Assembly: GCA_019112825.1 (NCBI GenBank)
Contig: DXIP01000011.1
Span: 49,302 to 113,301 of the forward strand
Direction of reading: 5' to 3'
Length of the DNA stretch: 64,000 nt
Source: Alistipes excrementigallinarum
GTDB taxonomy: Bacteria; Bacteroidota; Bacteroidia; Bacteroidales; Rikenellaceae
Position numbers and translations under genes: made by a program. Below, piece by piece: positions 40,707-48,656 of this stretch; position 1 is the first letter of the stretch, and each line of letters begins with the position of its first letter. The notes beneath the pieces were generated by a model. The model was not told the DNA's origin and made no database searches. It worked only from the letters and a program-made list of their open reading frames with translations.

Positions 40707-41309
40707 ATGATACCCATTTTACAAGCAACTCCTATTGCCCCGGAATCAAGCAGCGGGAACCTATTTTATCTCTTCCTCGTATTTTGCATTATTGTCGTTG
40801 CCATCAATGTCTCCAGGCTGATAAAACGTCACCAGAGAAGGGGCTACTATCAAGGAAATTCCGCCACAACAAGCAATGAATCGGACGTGAACCCCGAAGA
40901 ATACGGATACACAACAGAACAGGGAGAGACCCTGTTCGATGATGTCAAGCCCGAAGACGACGAGGTCGAATACAAAATTATCGGGACCAACCACCGGGAC
41001 CTTTCCAAAAAGGACATCGGATACTCCGAAAATTTCTACCTGAAAGCGACCAAAGAGGTCAAAGAGGACAAATACGCCGTTGAGATTTACAACGGACGCG
41101 GGAGACTCGCTGGCTACCTTGACCGAGACTTGAACAGGTTCTGGCACAAACTGCTGATGAAGGCCAATCCCGAAAATCCGGTTATGCAATGTCGTGGGTT
41201 CATCGGCCAATTCAGAAACGACAGAGATGAACTAAAATTCTACGGGAAAGTATATCTTCCAGAGGTTGACGAAACAGACCCGGACTACAAAAGAATAATG
41301 AACGGATAA
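40707..41309 (+). CDS. Membrane-anchored protein with HIRAN-like C-terminus
   Basis: 200 residues from ATG 40707. One N-terminal transmembrane helix (NLFYLFLVFCIIVVAINVS), an acidic linker (40-75), then a beta-rich domain with YSENFYLKATKEVKEDKYAVEIY-type pattern and GRLAGYLDRDLNRFW, similar to HIRAN domains. It occupies the place of the repressor in the remnant and could be its cargo gene. Similarity to HIRAN is tentative. Confidence 0.6.
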   Translation: MIPILQATPIAPESSSGNLFYLFLVFCIIVVAINVSRLIKRHQRRGYYQGNSATTSNESDVNPEEYGYTTEQGETLFDDVKPEDDEVEYKIIGTNHRDLSKKDIGYSENFYLKATKEVKEDKYAVEIYNGRGRLAGYLDRDLNRFWHKLLMKANPENPVMQCRGFIGQFRNDRDELKFYGKVYLPEVDETDPDYKRIMNG

Positions 41310-41510
41310 CTTCCCGGTTATGACAAAAGTACAAAAAACGGATGGAAGCGCTTCATGCCGGCTGCGGCAAGACCGCCGACAGCCATGACGGCGCATGCCG
41401 AAGGCCCTGCACGGGCAGGCGCAGCGGCCGTTTGATTCCGAAAGATACGAACGATTTGCGCCCGATGATTCCACATTTTACGAAAAAAAGCATAACAGAC
41501 TGATACTCCA

Positions 41511-41943
41511 ATGAAAAGACTTTCAGCAACACTCATCCTCGCGGCGGCGCTCTTCGCATCCGGAGGAGCCTTTGCCCAAGTGCACATCGAACCGCACAAC
41601 TTCTACTGGCAGCGCGTGGTCGAATACCGGGGTACCCCCTCCGCGATGCGCGACCGCATCATCGCCTCGGGGATATTCAGCGACATCCAGCGGACCGACT
41701 CCACGATGATTGTCGGGCGGGTCGAAAATGTCCTGCTGAACTATGCGACGATGGAGCCGGAGCCGAGGCTTTTCTCCCTGCCGATTTTCTTCAGAAACGG
41801 CGAGAAGTTCTCCGGGACGCTCATCTATGAATTGAAGCCGGGGTGCCAGGGCCCGGCAGTTCGCCTGCGAGGTCTTCGACTACTCGTTCTCGAACTCGTT
41901 CATCCTCACAAGCGACGACGAGCAGCAATCCGACGACTGGTGA
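41511..41943 (+). pseudogene. DUF4468-like secreted protein with frameshift
   Basis: A signal peptide (MKRLSATLILAAALFASGGAFA) precedes a domain with QRVVEYRGTPSAMRDRI and NGEKFSGTLIYELKPG typical of DUF4468-type proteins. The frame then shifts by one base at a G run near 41839-41843. Removing one G gives a natural end (ARQFACEVFDYSFSN...SDDW, stop 41941-41943). Either a pseudogene or a sequencing error in the G run. Confidence 0.7.
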
Positions 41944-42199
41944 TTGAGATTGCCGGGGGCAAGGCATATCCGGAGCTGTCCGACAGGGCAGGTCTCTGGC
42001 TCGACGCGCCCGCATGCGCACGCGAGGTACGCCACTGGACGCACGCGCACGATGTGCGCGCACGAATCGCACTCCCACACGCCTTGCACCCGGCGGCGGA
42101 GCGACCCGGAACGGCTCGCACGTCCCTCCCCCCAACCGCAGAGCGGCCCGCACGGCGGGGGCAAGTTGACGGGCGGATGCATTTTTTTTGAAAATTATT

Positions 42200-42229
42200 T
42201 TGCCGATTCGGATTTTAGACGTATCTTTG
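42200..42229 (+). promoter_or_regulatory. Promoter of tRNA-Pro(CGG)
   Basis: TTG 42200-42202, 19 bp, TATCTTTG 42222-42229. The mature tRNA begins 30 bp later. A clean match to the Bacteroidetes consensus. Confidence 0.85.
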
Positions 42230-42259
42230 TGCGCTCTTAAAGATAAAACGAGCTCTGTT

Positions 42260-42334
42260 CGGGGTGTAGCGCAGTCCGGTTAGCGCGCCAGCTTCGGGAG
42301 TTGGAGGTCGCTGGTTCGAATCCAGTCTCCCCGA
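42260..42334 (+). tRNA. tRNA-Pro(CGG)
   Basis: Same framework as the TGG isoacceptor: acceptor CGGGGTG/CTCCCCG, anticodon stem CCAGC/GTTGG, loop TTCGGGA with anticodon CGG. Its last 27 bp are identical to the prophage att core, but the anticodon stem differs. Confidence 0.95.
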
Positions 42335-42339
42335 CACGG

Positions 42340-42374
42340 AAAGAGGTTATCGAAGTTCGATAACCTCTTTTTCG
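42340..42374 (+). terminator. Terminator of tRNA-Pro(CGG)
   Basis: AAAGAGGTTATCGA, AGT, TCGATAACCTCTTT followed by TTCG. A perfect 14-bp stem immediately after the tRNA. Confidence 0.9.
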
Positions 42375-42489
42375 TTATTGCAGCCAGCAGGGAACAGGCC
42401 GCCTCCAGACAGGGGAAATGCCGCAAATCCGAGCCACGCCCCTATCACGTTTCGACTTGAGGCAACGCTGCAGGCCGCCGACATGCAAC

Positions 42490-42525
42490 AAAAAAAGCTC
42501 CGGAGTCGAACTCCGGAGCTTTTTA
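42490..42525. terminator. Bidirectional terminator
   Basis: AAAAAGCTCCGGAGT, CGA, ACTCCGGAGCTTTTT. A/T tracts on both sides; it could end the minus-strand radical SAM operon. Confidence 0.85.
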
Positions 42526-42589
42526 CTCTTTTTCAGCGGGACTTCCTCCCCGCTTGTCCTTTAATTCTTTTGCGCGCTTCCCTCGGGCC

Positions 42590-43000
42590 GGATGGTCTCG
42601 CCCACTGATGCGCCCCGGTCCAAAAAACAACCCGTTCGGCGCACATAGGCCGAAAAAAATGCCCCGTCCGGTACGCTCCCCAAGCCGAAAAAACTGCCCC
42701 GGCCGGCATCCCCGAACCGAAAAATCGCTCCGTCCGGTGCGCCCCCGGGCCGGATGGTCTCGTCGTCCGGTGCACTCTCCGACCAAAAAAACGTCCCCGC
42801 CAGCACACGCTTCCACAGGCAGGCCTCTCAACAGGTGCGCCCCCGAACCGAAAAACCTCCCCGGGCCGGTGCGCTCCCGGGCTGAATGGTCTCACAGACC
42901 GCCCCGGTCCAAATAATCTCGCCGACCGGTACGCTCCCCGAACCGAAAAATTGCTCCGTCCAGCGGCCTCCCTCGGATGCCCCTCCCTCGGATGCCCCCG
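42590..43000. repeat. Degenerate 35-40 bp repeats 3' of the radical SAM gene
   Basis: On the minus strand, units such as GGACGGAGC-ATTTTTCGGTTC followed by GGGGAGCGTACCGG alternate with GAGACCATCCGGCCCGGGGG-type units. At least eight imperfect copies. No protein-like ORF is seen between 42526 and 43054. Confidence 0.75.
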
Positions 43001-43054
43001 CGGCGTGTGTTCTTCCTCGGATGCTTTCCCCGGCGGTCGGTCGGCCGCTGCCCG

Positions 43055-44146
43055 CTACCGCGTCGTTCCCGGAAGCCGGTGGTAGTGGCAATAGAGCAGG
43101 TCGCCGTTGTCGTCGTGCAGGTGCATGCCCCCGCCCAGGCAGTAGCGGAACATCGAACAGGAGGCGCACTCCCCGCGACGCGCCCACGCTCGGTCGCGGA
43201 AGGGCTCGAAGCGGTTCTGCCACACATCCCAGAAGCGGTCGCGGTAGATGTTGCCCTGGTGGAAGTTGGCGCGGATGCTCGTGCAGCCCGAAATGGAGCC
43301 GTCGACCCGTATCGAGGCCACCGAAACTCCGGCCGCACAGAGGTAGAAGTGGTCGCGCACCTCCATCTCGTAGTTGCCCAGAAATCCCTCGCAGGCGTAG
43401 CTCACCTCGATGCGCCCCTCGCGGCGCGTGCGGCGGATGAACTCCAGCACCTCGCGGAACTCCTCGTCGCTCACCCGCAGCGTGGGGTCCTCCTTGGCGC
43501 GCCCCATCGGGAAAATCGAGAAAATCCGCCAGTAGCGGATGCCCTCGGCGATGAGCATCTCCTTGAACTCCTCGAGGCGGGGTACCAGCGGCCCCGTGAC
43601 GCAGGTAATGACGTCGTAGGCCAGCCCCGGCACGCGGGCGATGCGGCGCGCGGCGTCGAGCGCACGCGCATAGCTGAGCGGATTGCGGCGGATGTAGTTG
43701 TGCGTCTGCTCGAATCCGTCGAGGCTCACCGAGACGGAACGCAGCCCAGCGCGGAGCAGGCTGTCCAACCGCTCGGGGGTGAGCGCCATGCCGTTGGTGA
43801 CCATGCCCCACGGATATCCGCGGCGCGTCACCTCGGCGCCGGCACGCTCCAAATCCTCGCGGACGAGCACCTCGCCGCCCGAGAATATCACGAGCACCTG
43901 CCGCGGGTCGACATGCGGCGTCACCTCCTCGTCGAGCACGCGCAGGAAGTCCTCGAGCGGCATGTCGCGCACCCCGGGGTCGACCCGGCAGTCGCTGCCG
44001 CAGTGCCGGCAGGCGAGGTTGCAGCGCAACGTGCACTCCCAGAAGAGCGTACGCAGCTTGTGCTCGGCCACCGAGCGGTCGTGCAGCGATGCGAAGAGGC
44101 GAAGCCCGAGGCGTTTGCGCAGGCTCGGTTTACAGTTTCCGCTCAT
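43055..44146 (-). CDS. Radical SAM/SPASM protein of an rSAM-lipoprotein system
   Basis: 363 residues. CNLACRHC is the CxxxCxxC cluster motif, FSGGEVLVREDL the GGE motif, and VSVSLDGFEQTHNYIR a core strand. A C-terminal cysteine set (GCTSIR, CASCSMFRYCLGGG, CHYH) matches a SPASM domain with auxiliary clusters. It resembles the TIGR04133 family that always sits next to a small lipoprotein (TIGR04134); the lipoprotein gene is 8 bp upstream. The presumed role is modification or handling of that lipoprotein. Confidence 0.9.
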   Translation of the reverse strand: MSGNCKPSLRKRLGLRLFASLHDRSVAEHKLRTLFWECTLRCNLACRHCGSDCRVDPGVRDMPLEDFLRVLDEEVTPHVDPRQVLVIFSGGEVLVREDLERAGAEVTRRGYPWGMVTNGMALTPERLDSLLRAGLRSVSVSLDGFEQTHNYIRRNPLSYARALDAARRIARVPGLAYDVITCVTGPLVPRLEEFKEMLIAEGIRYWRIFSIFPMGRAKEDPTLRVSDEEFREVLEFIRRTRREGRIEVSYACEGFLGNYEMEVRDHFYLCAAGVSVASIRVDGSISGCTSIRANFHQGNIYRDRFWDVWQNRFEPFRDRAWARRGECASCSMFRYCLGGGMHLHDDNGDLLYCHYHRLPGTTR

Positions 44147-44154
44147 GGATTGGA

Positions 44155-44460
44155 TTACTTCTGCCCATCTGCGGCGGATTCGGCGGCAGGTTCGGCAGCG
44201 GATTCGGCCGGCTGACCGGCTGCGGGCTGTGCGGCGCTTCCGAGCGAATCGGTCTCCTCGAGGGGATAGGCCTTGTTCACGAATTCGGGGCCGACGGGCT
44301 GGCGTACGCCGTACATCACCTGGATGGCGGGCGTCTGCTCCTCGGTCACGGGCTCCTGCTCCGCCTTGCCCTCACGCGGGGTATTTTTCACCGACGAGCA
44401 GCCCGTCGAGAAGCCCAGCAGTGCCAGCAGCGTCAGATTGATTTTGCGATTCATATTCAT
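44155..44460 (-). CDS. Small lipoprotein partner of the radical SAM protein
   Basis: 101 residues. The signal MNMNRKINLTLLALLGFSTGC has the lipobox Cys at 21. The short mature part contains IQVMYGVRQPVGPEF, similar to the MYGV-type segment of the TIGR04134 putative lipoproteins, and then an Ala/Glu/Gln/Pro repeat tail (PAAGQPAESAAEPAAESAA). Possibly the substrate of the radical SAM protein. Confidence 0.78.
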   Translation of the reverse strand: MNMNRKINLTLLALLGFSTGCSSVKNTPREGKAEQEPVTEEQTPAIQVMYGVRQPVGPEFVNKAYPLEETDSLGSAAQPAAGQPAESAAEPAAESAADGQK

Positions 44461-44483
44461 TCTGTTGGTTCCAATGTCAGGAA

Positions 44484-44491
44484 CAAATATA
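44484..44491 (-). promoter_or_regulatory. -7 element for the lipoprotein-rSAM operon
   Basis: TATATTTG on the minus strand, about 24 bp upstream of the ATG at 44460. The -33 region (TTTTC near 44512) is a weak match. Confidence 0.55.
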
Positions 44492-44531
44492 CAAAATTGA
44501 TTCCTGATACGAAAATATAGCGTAAAAAGTT

Positions 44532-44561
44532 TTGAAAACCACCGTTTTTTCCGTTTCTTTG
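44532..44561 (+). promoter_or_regulatory. Cold-shock gene promoter
   Basis: TTG 44532-44534, 19 bp, TTTCTTTG 44554-44561 (one mismatch from TAnnTTTG). It leaves a short leader before ATG 44593, unlike the long cold-shock leaders of enterobacteria. Confidence 0.65.
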
Positions 44562-44592
44562 CAAAACACATTAACACTTAATCCGCAATTTT

Positions 44593-44793
44593 ATGACAGG
44601 AACAGTAAAATGGTTCGATAGCAAGAAAGGCTACGGATTCATTATCGCCGAGAACGGCAAGGAGGTTTTCGTTCACTTCTCGGGCATTTTGTCGGAGGGC
44701 TTCAAGTCGCTCAACGAAGGCCAGAAGGTGGAGTTCGAGCTCGGCAACGGCACCAAGGGCGAGCAGGCCGTCAACGTGAAGGTCATCGGCTAA
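44593..44793 (+). CDS. Cold-shock protein (CspA family)
   Basis: 66 residues, the usual length. RNP1 KGYGFI and RNP2 VFVHF are intact in a five-strand OB fold. Binds single-stranded RNA as a chaperone or antiterminator. A terminator follows at 44871. Confidence 0.97.
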   Translation: MTGTVKWFDSKKGYGFIIAENGKEVFVHFSGILSEGFKSLNEGQKVEFELGNGTKGEQAVNVKVIG

Positions 44794-44870
44794 GCCGCGC
44801 GTCCGATTCCACAACGACACAACACAAACCGACATATCGGAACACCCGGAGTCCATCCGGCACAATATGG

Positions 44871-44899
44871 GAGAAGCGGAACGCCGCTTCTCTTTTTTT
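44871..44899 (+). terminator. Terminator of the cold-shock gene
   Basis: GAGAAGCGG, AACG, CCGCTTCTC followed by TTTTTTTG, 78 bp after the stop. Its T tract runs into the repeat array that follows. Confidence 0.88.
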
Positions 44900-45018
44900 G
44901 CGCCCTTGCGTTTTGCGCCTGTTTTTTTTGCGTTTTGCGCCTGTTTTTTTGCGTTTTGCGCCTGTTTTTTGCGTTTTGCGCCCGTTTTTTTTGCGTTTTG
45001 CGCCCGTTTTTGTTTTTG
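44893..45018 (+). repeat. T-tract minisatellite after the cold-shock terminator
   Basis: Five to six copies of a 21-24 bp unit, TTTTTTTGCGTTTTGCGCC, differing mainly in T-tract length. The first T tract is the terminator's own. 45019-45130 is GC-rich without a gene. Confidence 0.85.
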
Positions 45019-45138
45019 CACCCGCCGCCCGGGCCCCGGGCATGCCGCCTTCACCCTCCCCCCCGGGCACGCCCCGCCGCTCCTCTTCTCACGTACACGC
45101 GCGCTGCGCGCACGCACGCGAGTTTTCGCACACTCTTT

Positions 45139-45169
45139 TTGCCCGTTTGAAAAAATAATCGTAATTTTG
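45139..45169 (+). promoter_or_regulatory. Promoter of the phosphofructokinase gene
   Basis: TTG 45139-45141, 20 bp, TAATTTTG 45162-45169; ATG at 45226. Confidence 0.75.
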
Positions 45170-45225
45170 GGCCGCCAATACAGAGCAGACCATAACGGTT
45201 AATTCACAATAAAAACCAAAAAACC

Positions 45226-46461
45226 ATGAAAGAAGCAATCGCAATTCTGACCGGCGGCGGACCGGCTCCCGGCATGAACACCGTCGTAGGCAGCGTCGCC
45301 AAGACGTTCCTGCGCAAGGGTTATCGTGTAATCGGCCTCCACGAGGGTTATACGGGACTGTTCAACCCCTCGCCCCGCACGGTGGACATCGACTATCCCA
45401 TGGCCGACGGTATCTTCAACCAGGGCGGTTCGTTCCTGCAGATGAGCCGTTTCAAGCCTACGGATGCCGATTTCGAGAATAACTTCAACCTCAAGTTCTT
45501 CACCGACAACAACGTGAAGCTGCTCGTAACGGTGGGCGGCGACGACACCGCATCGACGGCAAACCGCATCGCCAAGTTCCTCGAGGCCAAGAAGTACCCC
45601 ATCGCCAACATCCACGTTCCGAAGACCATCGACAACGACCTGCCGCTGCCCAACGGCACGCCGACCTTCGGTTACGAGTCGGCCAAGGACAAGGGTGCCG
45701 TCATCGGCCGCGCCGTCTATGTCGACGCCCGCACGAGCGGCAACTGGTTCGTACTGGCTGCCATGGGTCGTTCGGCCGGCCACCTCGCATTCGGTATCGG
45801 CGAGGCCTGCCACTACCCGATGATTGTCATCCCCGAGATGTTCAACAAGACCGAAATCACGGTCGAGAAGATTGTCAACCTGGTCATCTCGTCGATTATC
45901 AAGCGCAAGATTATGGGCATGGACTACGGCGCCGCCATCATCTCGGAGGGCGTATTCCACGCACTGTCGAACGAGGAAATCCGCAAGAGCGGCGTTCACT
46001 TCACCTACGACGAGCACGGACACCCCGAGCTGGGCAAGGTTTCGAAGGCCCACATCTTCAACGAGATGATTGAGAACAAGCTCAAGGCCCTGGGCATCAA
46101 GGTGAAGAGCCGTCCCGTGGAGCTGGGTTACGAAATCCGCTGCCAGACCCCGATTGCCTACGACCTGACCTACTGCTCGGAGCTGGGTATCGGCGTACAC
46201 AAGCTCTACTCGGAGGGCAAGACCGGCTGCATGGTCTATGTGGATTCGGAGGGCAACGTATCGCCGCTCTACCTGAAGGACCTTCAGGACCCGACGACGG
46301 GCAAGATTCCGCCCCGTCTGGTCGACATCACCTCGGACAAGTTCAAGTCGGTAGTGGACAATATCCTCAACGCCATCGAGCCGAAGGACTACGAGGCAGC
46401 GAAGAAGTATGTCGCCAACCCCGAGGAGTACGACTTCTACAAGATTCTCAACTGGAAGTAA
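45226..46461 (+). CDS. Phosphofructokinase, probably PPi-dependent
   Basis: 411 residues, longer than the 320 of ATP-PfkA. ATP/PPi site VTVGGDDTAS has Asp at position 107 (GGDD), and VPKTIDND has Lys133. Both are diagnostic of pyrophosphate-dependent enzymes; ATP enzymes have GGDG and PGTIDND. It interconverts fructose 6-phosphate and fructose 1,6-bisphosphate reversibly. Own promoter and terminator. Confidence 0.93.
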   Translation: MKEAIAILTGGGPAPGMNTVVGSVAKTFLRKGYRVIGLHEGYTGLFNPSPRTVDIDYPMADGIFNQGGSFLQMSRFKPTDADFENNFNLKFFTDNNVKLLVTVGGDDTASTANRIAKFLEAKKYPIANIHVPKTIDNDLPLPNGTPTFGYESAKDKGAVIGRAVYVDARTSGNWFVLAAMGRSAGHLAFGIGEACHYPMIVIPEMFNKTEITVEKIVNLVISSIIKRKIMGMDYGAAIISEGVFHALSNEEIRKSGVHFTYDEHGHPELGKVSKAHIFNEMIENKLKALGIKVKSRPVELGYEIRCQTPIAYDLTYCSELGIGVHKLYSEGKTGCMVYVDSEGNVSPLYLKDLQDPTTGKIPPRLVDITSDKFKSVVDNILNAIEPKDYEAAKKYVANPEEYDFYKILNWK

Positions 46462-46481
46462 TCCATCCGGTTGCTTTGCAC

Positions 46482-46517
46482 AAAAGCCCCGGCCGAATGC
46501 ATCGGCCGGGGCTTTCT
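46482..46517 (+). terminator. Terminator of the phosphofructokinase gene
   Basis: AAAGCCCCGGCCGA, ATGCA, TCGGCCGGGGCTTT: 14-bp stem, 20 bp after the stop. It could also serve the convergent gene ending at 46539. Confidence 0.88.
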
Positions 46518-46538
46518 GCTTGATGCCGTGCGGAGGGG

Positions 46539-47015
46539 CTACTTCCCCGAGACGATTGCTCCGAGGAGCTTCGCCTGGTAGGGCAGCTCGGGCGTTGCAT
46601 TCTCGAGCACGGTCTTCACATAGGAGACCGAGCGGGTCGCCGACTTCACCTTCATGGGGTTCTTGAGCGACTTGAGCGACGAGGTCGCCTTGCCCAACGC
46701 TTCAGTCAGCTGCTTCAGCTCACCCGAGGTCCCCTCGATGCGCTGCAGCAGCTCGGTTGCCCGCAGAATCTGCTCGGCGCTGGGGGTCGCACCGTCGAGC
46801 AGGGCCGTAAAGTCGGCCACCTCGACCGTGGCGGCAGCCACCGTCTCGGCCGTTTTGGCAGCGTCGTCGATTTCAGCCACGCCGCAGGCCTTGGGGGCCT
46901 CGCTCTTCAACTGCTCGACCCGCTTGGCCGAAGCCTCCTTCTCCTCGGGCGTCTGAGCCGAGACCGCCGTCACGGCCATCAGCAGTGCGGCCGCACACAT
47001 CAAAAACTTTTTCAT
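46539..47015 (-). CDS. Secreted helical protein, unknown
   Basis: 158 residues. Signal peptide MKKFLMCAAALLMAVTAVSAQ, then an almost fully helical, Ala/Glu/Lys-rich chain with one Cys. No family is recognised. A strong promoter at 47471-47500 points at it across a 450-nt leader that contains a short ORF. Confidence 0.78.
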   Translation of the reverse strand: MKKFLMCAAALLMAVTAVSAQTPEEKEASAKRVEQLKSEAPKACGVAEIDDAAKTAETVAAATVEVADFTALLDGATPSAEQILRATELLQRIEGTSGELKQLTEALGKATSSLKSLKNPMKVKSATRSVSYVKTVLENATPELPYQAKLLGAIVSGK

Positions 47016-47224
47016 GTTGTTTGGGTTTGTTTTGAATTGCTCCTACTCTCTTGCAGATTTTCGGAATCCTCTGTTCCCGGGGCGACGGAGTGGATGCATC
47101 CGCAGGTTTCTTCGTCGTCGTGAAGAACGCGGATGATGCCCCCGGGAGGGAGGAACCGCCGTCCGTTCTCTACATACGGTTGAATGTACAGGTCGTTTTC
47201 AGTCAGGAGAAATCGGCAGAGCAC
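47012..47224 (-). CDS. Doubtful 70-residue ORF in the leader of the secreted protein
   Basis: GTG start. MLCRFLLTENDLYIQPYVEN, GRRFLPPGGIIRVLHDDEE and a Gln/Ser-rich end. Its stop overlaps the downstream ATG (ATGA), which favours translation, but composition is not distinctive. The rest of 47225-47470 shows only fragments, including a repeated GGTCGTTTTCAGT (47190, 47425). Confidence 0.35.
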   Translation of the reverse strand: MLCRFLLTENDLYIQPYVENGRRFLPPGGIIRVLHDDEETCGCIHSVAPGTEDSENLQESRSNSKQTQTT

Positions 47225-47470
47225 GCCAGAAGAGGCCGCCTGGGCTTATCGCATGTCAATCAGCCACAAGATATCCGCGTATGCACAATAAAAAAGGTGC
47301 ATCCCCGCTCCCGCTCCGACTAACTGAGGTACGACCAAGCACCCGTATGTATCGCAACAGAACATGGGAACACACCCCAAACGGAGTGTATCCGCAACAT
47401 CCGTTCCCAGACATACATCTAATTGGTCGTTTTCAGTTACGGGCGAACAGCGGCAAATATCATTTCAAGA

Positions 47471-47500
47471 CAAAGATAGCGAAAAGCGTACGATTTCCAA
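47471..47500 (-). promoter_or_regulatory. Perfect Bacteroidetes promoter, leftward
   Basis: TTG 47500-47498, 19 bp, TATCTTTG 47478-47471. The nearest confident gene is 450 bp downstream, so the transcript would have a long leader. Confidence 0.7.
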
Positions 47501-47599
47501 AAAAACGAGGGCATCAGCGACAGAAATCATGCAGTGGCAGGAGCCGGCGCGCCACGGGCAGCCTCCACAGAAACGCGGTGCGCGGGTACGGAGGTGCAG

Positions 47600-47844
47600 G
47601 GTGCGGGATGCGGGGCGAAGGAGCGAAGAGGAGCGAAGGAGCGAAGAGGAGCGAAGGAGCGAAGAGGAGCCGACGCGGGGGTATCGGCGGGCGCGAAGGT
47701 GCACGGGGTTAGAAGAGTGTCAGTGCAGGTGCGGGGGCGCAGAAGAGTGTCAGTGCAGGTGCAGGTGCAGGTGCAGGCGCGGGCGCGGGCGCGGGGACAG
47801 AAGGACGTGAAGGGCGAGGGGGGGGGAACAAATCGCCGTGGGGC
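47600..47844. repeat. Tandem arrays 3' of the SLOG gene
   Basis: 47625-47680: 15-bp GGAGCGAAGA-type repeats. 47711-47800: AGAAGAGTGTCAGTGCAGG at 47711 and 47741 (30-bp period) plus GCAGGT and GCGGGC runs. The first unit is a copy of the SLOG gene end (AGAAGAGCGTCGGCACAGG at 47847). Confidence 0.8.
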
Positions 47845-48357
47845 TCAGAAGAGCGTCGGCACAGGCGCGGGCGCCGGCGCGGACAGGACGGGGCCCTCGG
47901 GGCAGAGGTTGCGGACCCGAAGGCCGAGGCGCAGGGCGCGGCCGACCGTATAGCGGGTGCCGCCCGTGCTGCCGTCGTACCAGGCCACCACCTCGTCGGC
48001 ATGCTCCACCAGAAAGTCGTTGCGCACCCGGTAGCAGCCGGGGCCGTAGGCCGGACGGAGCACCACCCGCTCGTCGGCCCGGGCGACCGCCTCCGCATAG
48101 CGAGCCCGGTCGCGGGGCGCGGAGAAGCGCTCCTGCCCCGCAAAGGGGATAACGGCCACCAGACGCACGTCGGAACAGCGGCTCCGCAACGCGAGCACCG
48201 CCTCGGCCGCCGCCAGGTCGAAGCCCACGGCCATGCCGCTCAGAAAGGTGCGAAATCCGCGGGCGTACATCGCGTCGAGCAGCGCCCGAAGCGCGGCGTC
48301 GCCCCGCCCGTCGTAGGTGCGATGGCCCGTAAAGGCCGCATGCAGGTTTGTCTCCAT
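47845..48357 (-). CDS. SLOG-family (YspA/DUF1273-like) nucleotide-binding protein
   Basis: 170 residues. AFTGHRTYDG, TFLSGMAVGFDLAAAEAVL and VAWYDGSTGGTRYTVGRAL match the SLOG Rossmann-like fold (DprA/YspA relatives), which binds nucleotides or nucleotide-derived signals. The last residues (SAPAPAPVPTLF) are low-complexity and are iterated downstream beyond the stop. Confidence 0.88.
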   Translation of the reverse strand: METNLHAAFTGHRTYDGRGDAALRALLDAMYARGFRTFLSGMAVGFDLAAAEAVLALRSRCSDVRLVAVIPFAGQERFSAPRDRARYAEAVARADERVVLRPAYGPGCYRVRNDFLVEHADEVVAWYDGSTGGTRYTVGRALRLGLRVRNLCPEGPVLSAPAPAPVPTLF

Positions 48358-48364
48358 CGTAGAC

Positions 48365-48395
48365 CAAAGATACGCCTTTGGCGCGGACTTTGCAA
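48365..48395 (-). promoter_or_regulatory. Promoter of the SLOG gene, near-leaderless
   Basis: TTG 48395-48393, 20 bp, TATCTTTG 48372-48365. The expected start of transcription is within a few bases of ATG 48357. Confidence 0.7.
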
Positions 48396-48432
48396 GAGTT
48401 CATGCCGAGTCAAACCAAAAAAACAAGCAACC

Positions 48433-48639
48433 ATGAAAAACACCGGTATTGCCATCGTATCGCTGGTGGGCGGCCTGATTATCGGCTCGGCCCTCACGAT
48501 GCTCTTCACGCCGCAGTCGGGTCCCGAACTGCGCCGCAAAATCAAGGAGTCGCTCGGCGACGAAATCGACCGCATGAAGGAGAAGCTCAACGAGGTCGAG
48601 GAGCAAATCGAGCAGGCGCGCTGCAAGTGCGACGACTAA
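48433..48639 (+). CDS. YtxH-type small membrane protein
   Basis: 68 residues. One transmembrane helix (IAIVSLVGGLIIGSALTMLF) with TPQSG, then a charged coiled coil. Typical YtxH/gas-vesicle-like stress protein. The next gene starts 18 bp after it. Confidence 0.88.
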   Translation: MKNTGIAIVSLVGGLIIGSALTMLFTPQSGPELRRKIKESLGDEIDRMKEKLNEVEEQIEQARCKCDD

Positions 48640-48656
48640 CCGACCCCTCGTTGCCG

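Noticed and set aside
41821..42191. Extended plus-strand C-terminus of the secreted protein after 41850
   Set aside because: Composition changes abruptly to Arg/Ala/His-rich, while the +1-corrected frame gives a natural domain end at 41943.
44893..45018. Possible CRISPR array of short repeats
   Set aside because: Unit length 21-24 bp with no distinct spacers; variation is only in T-run length.
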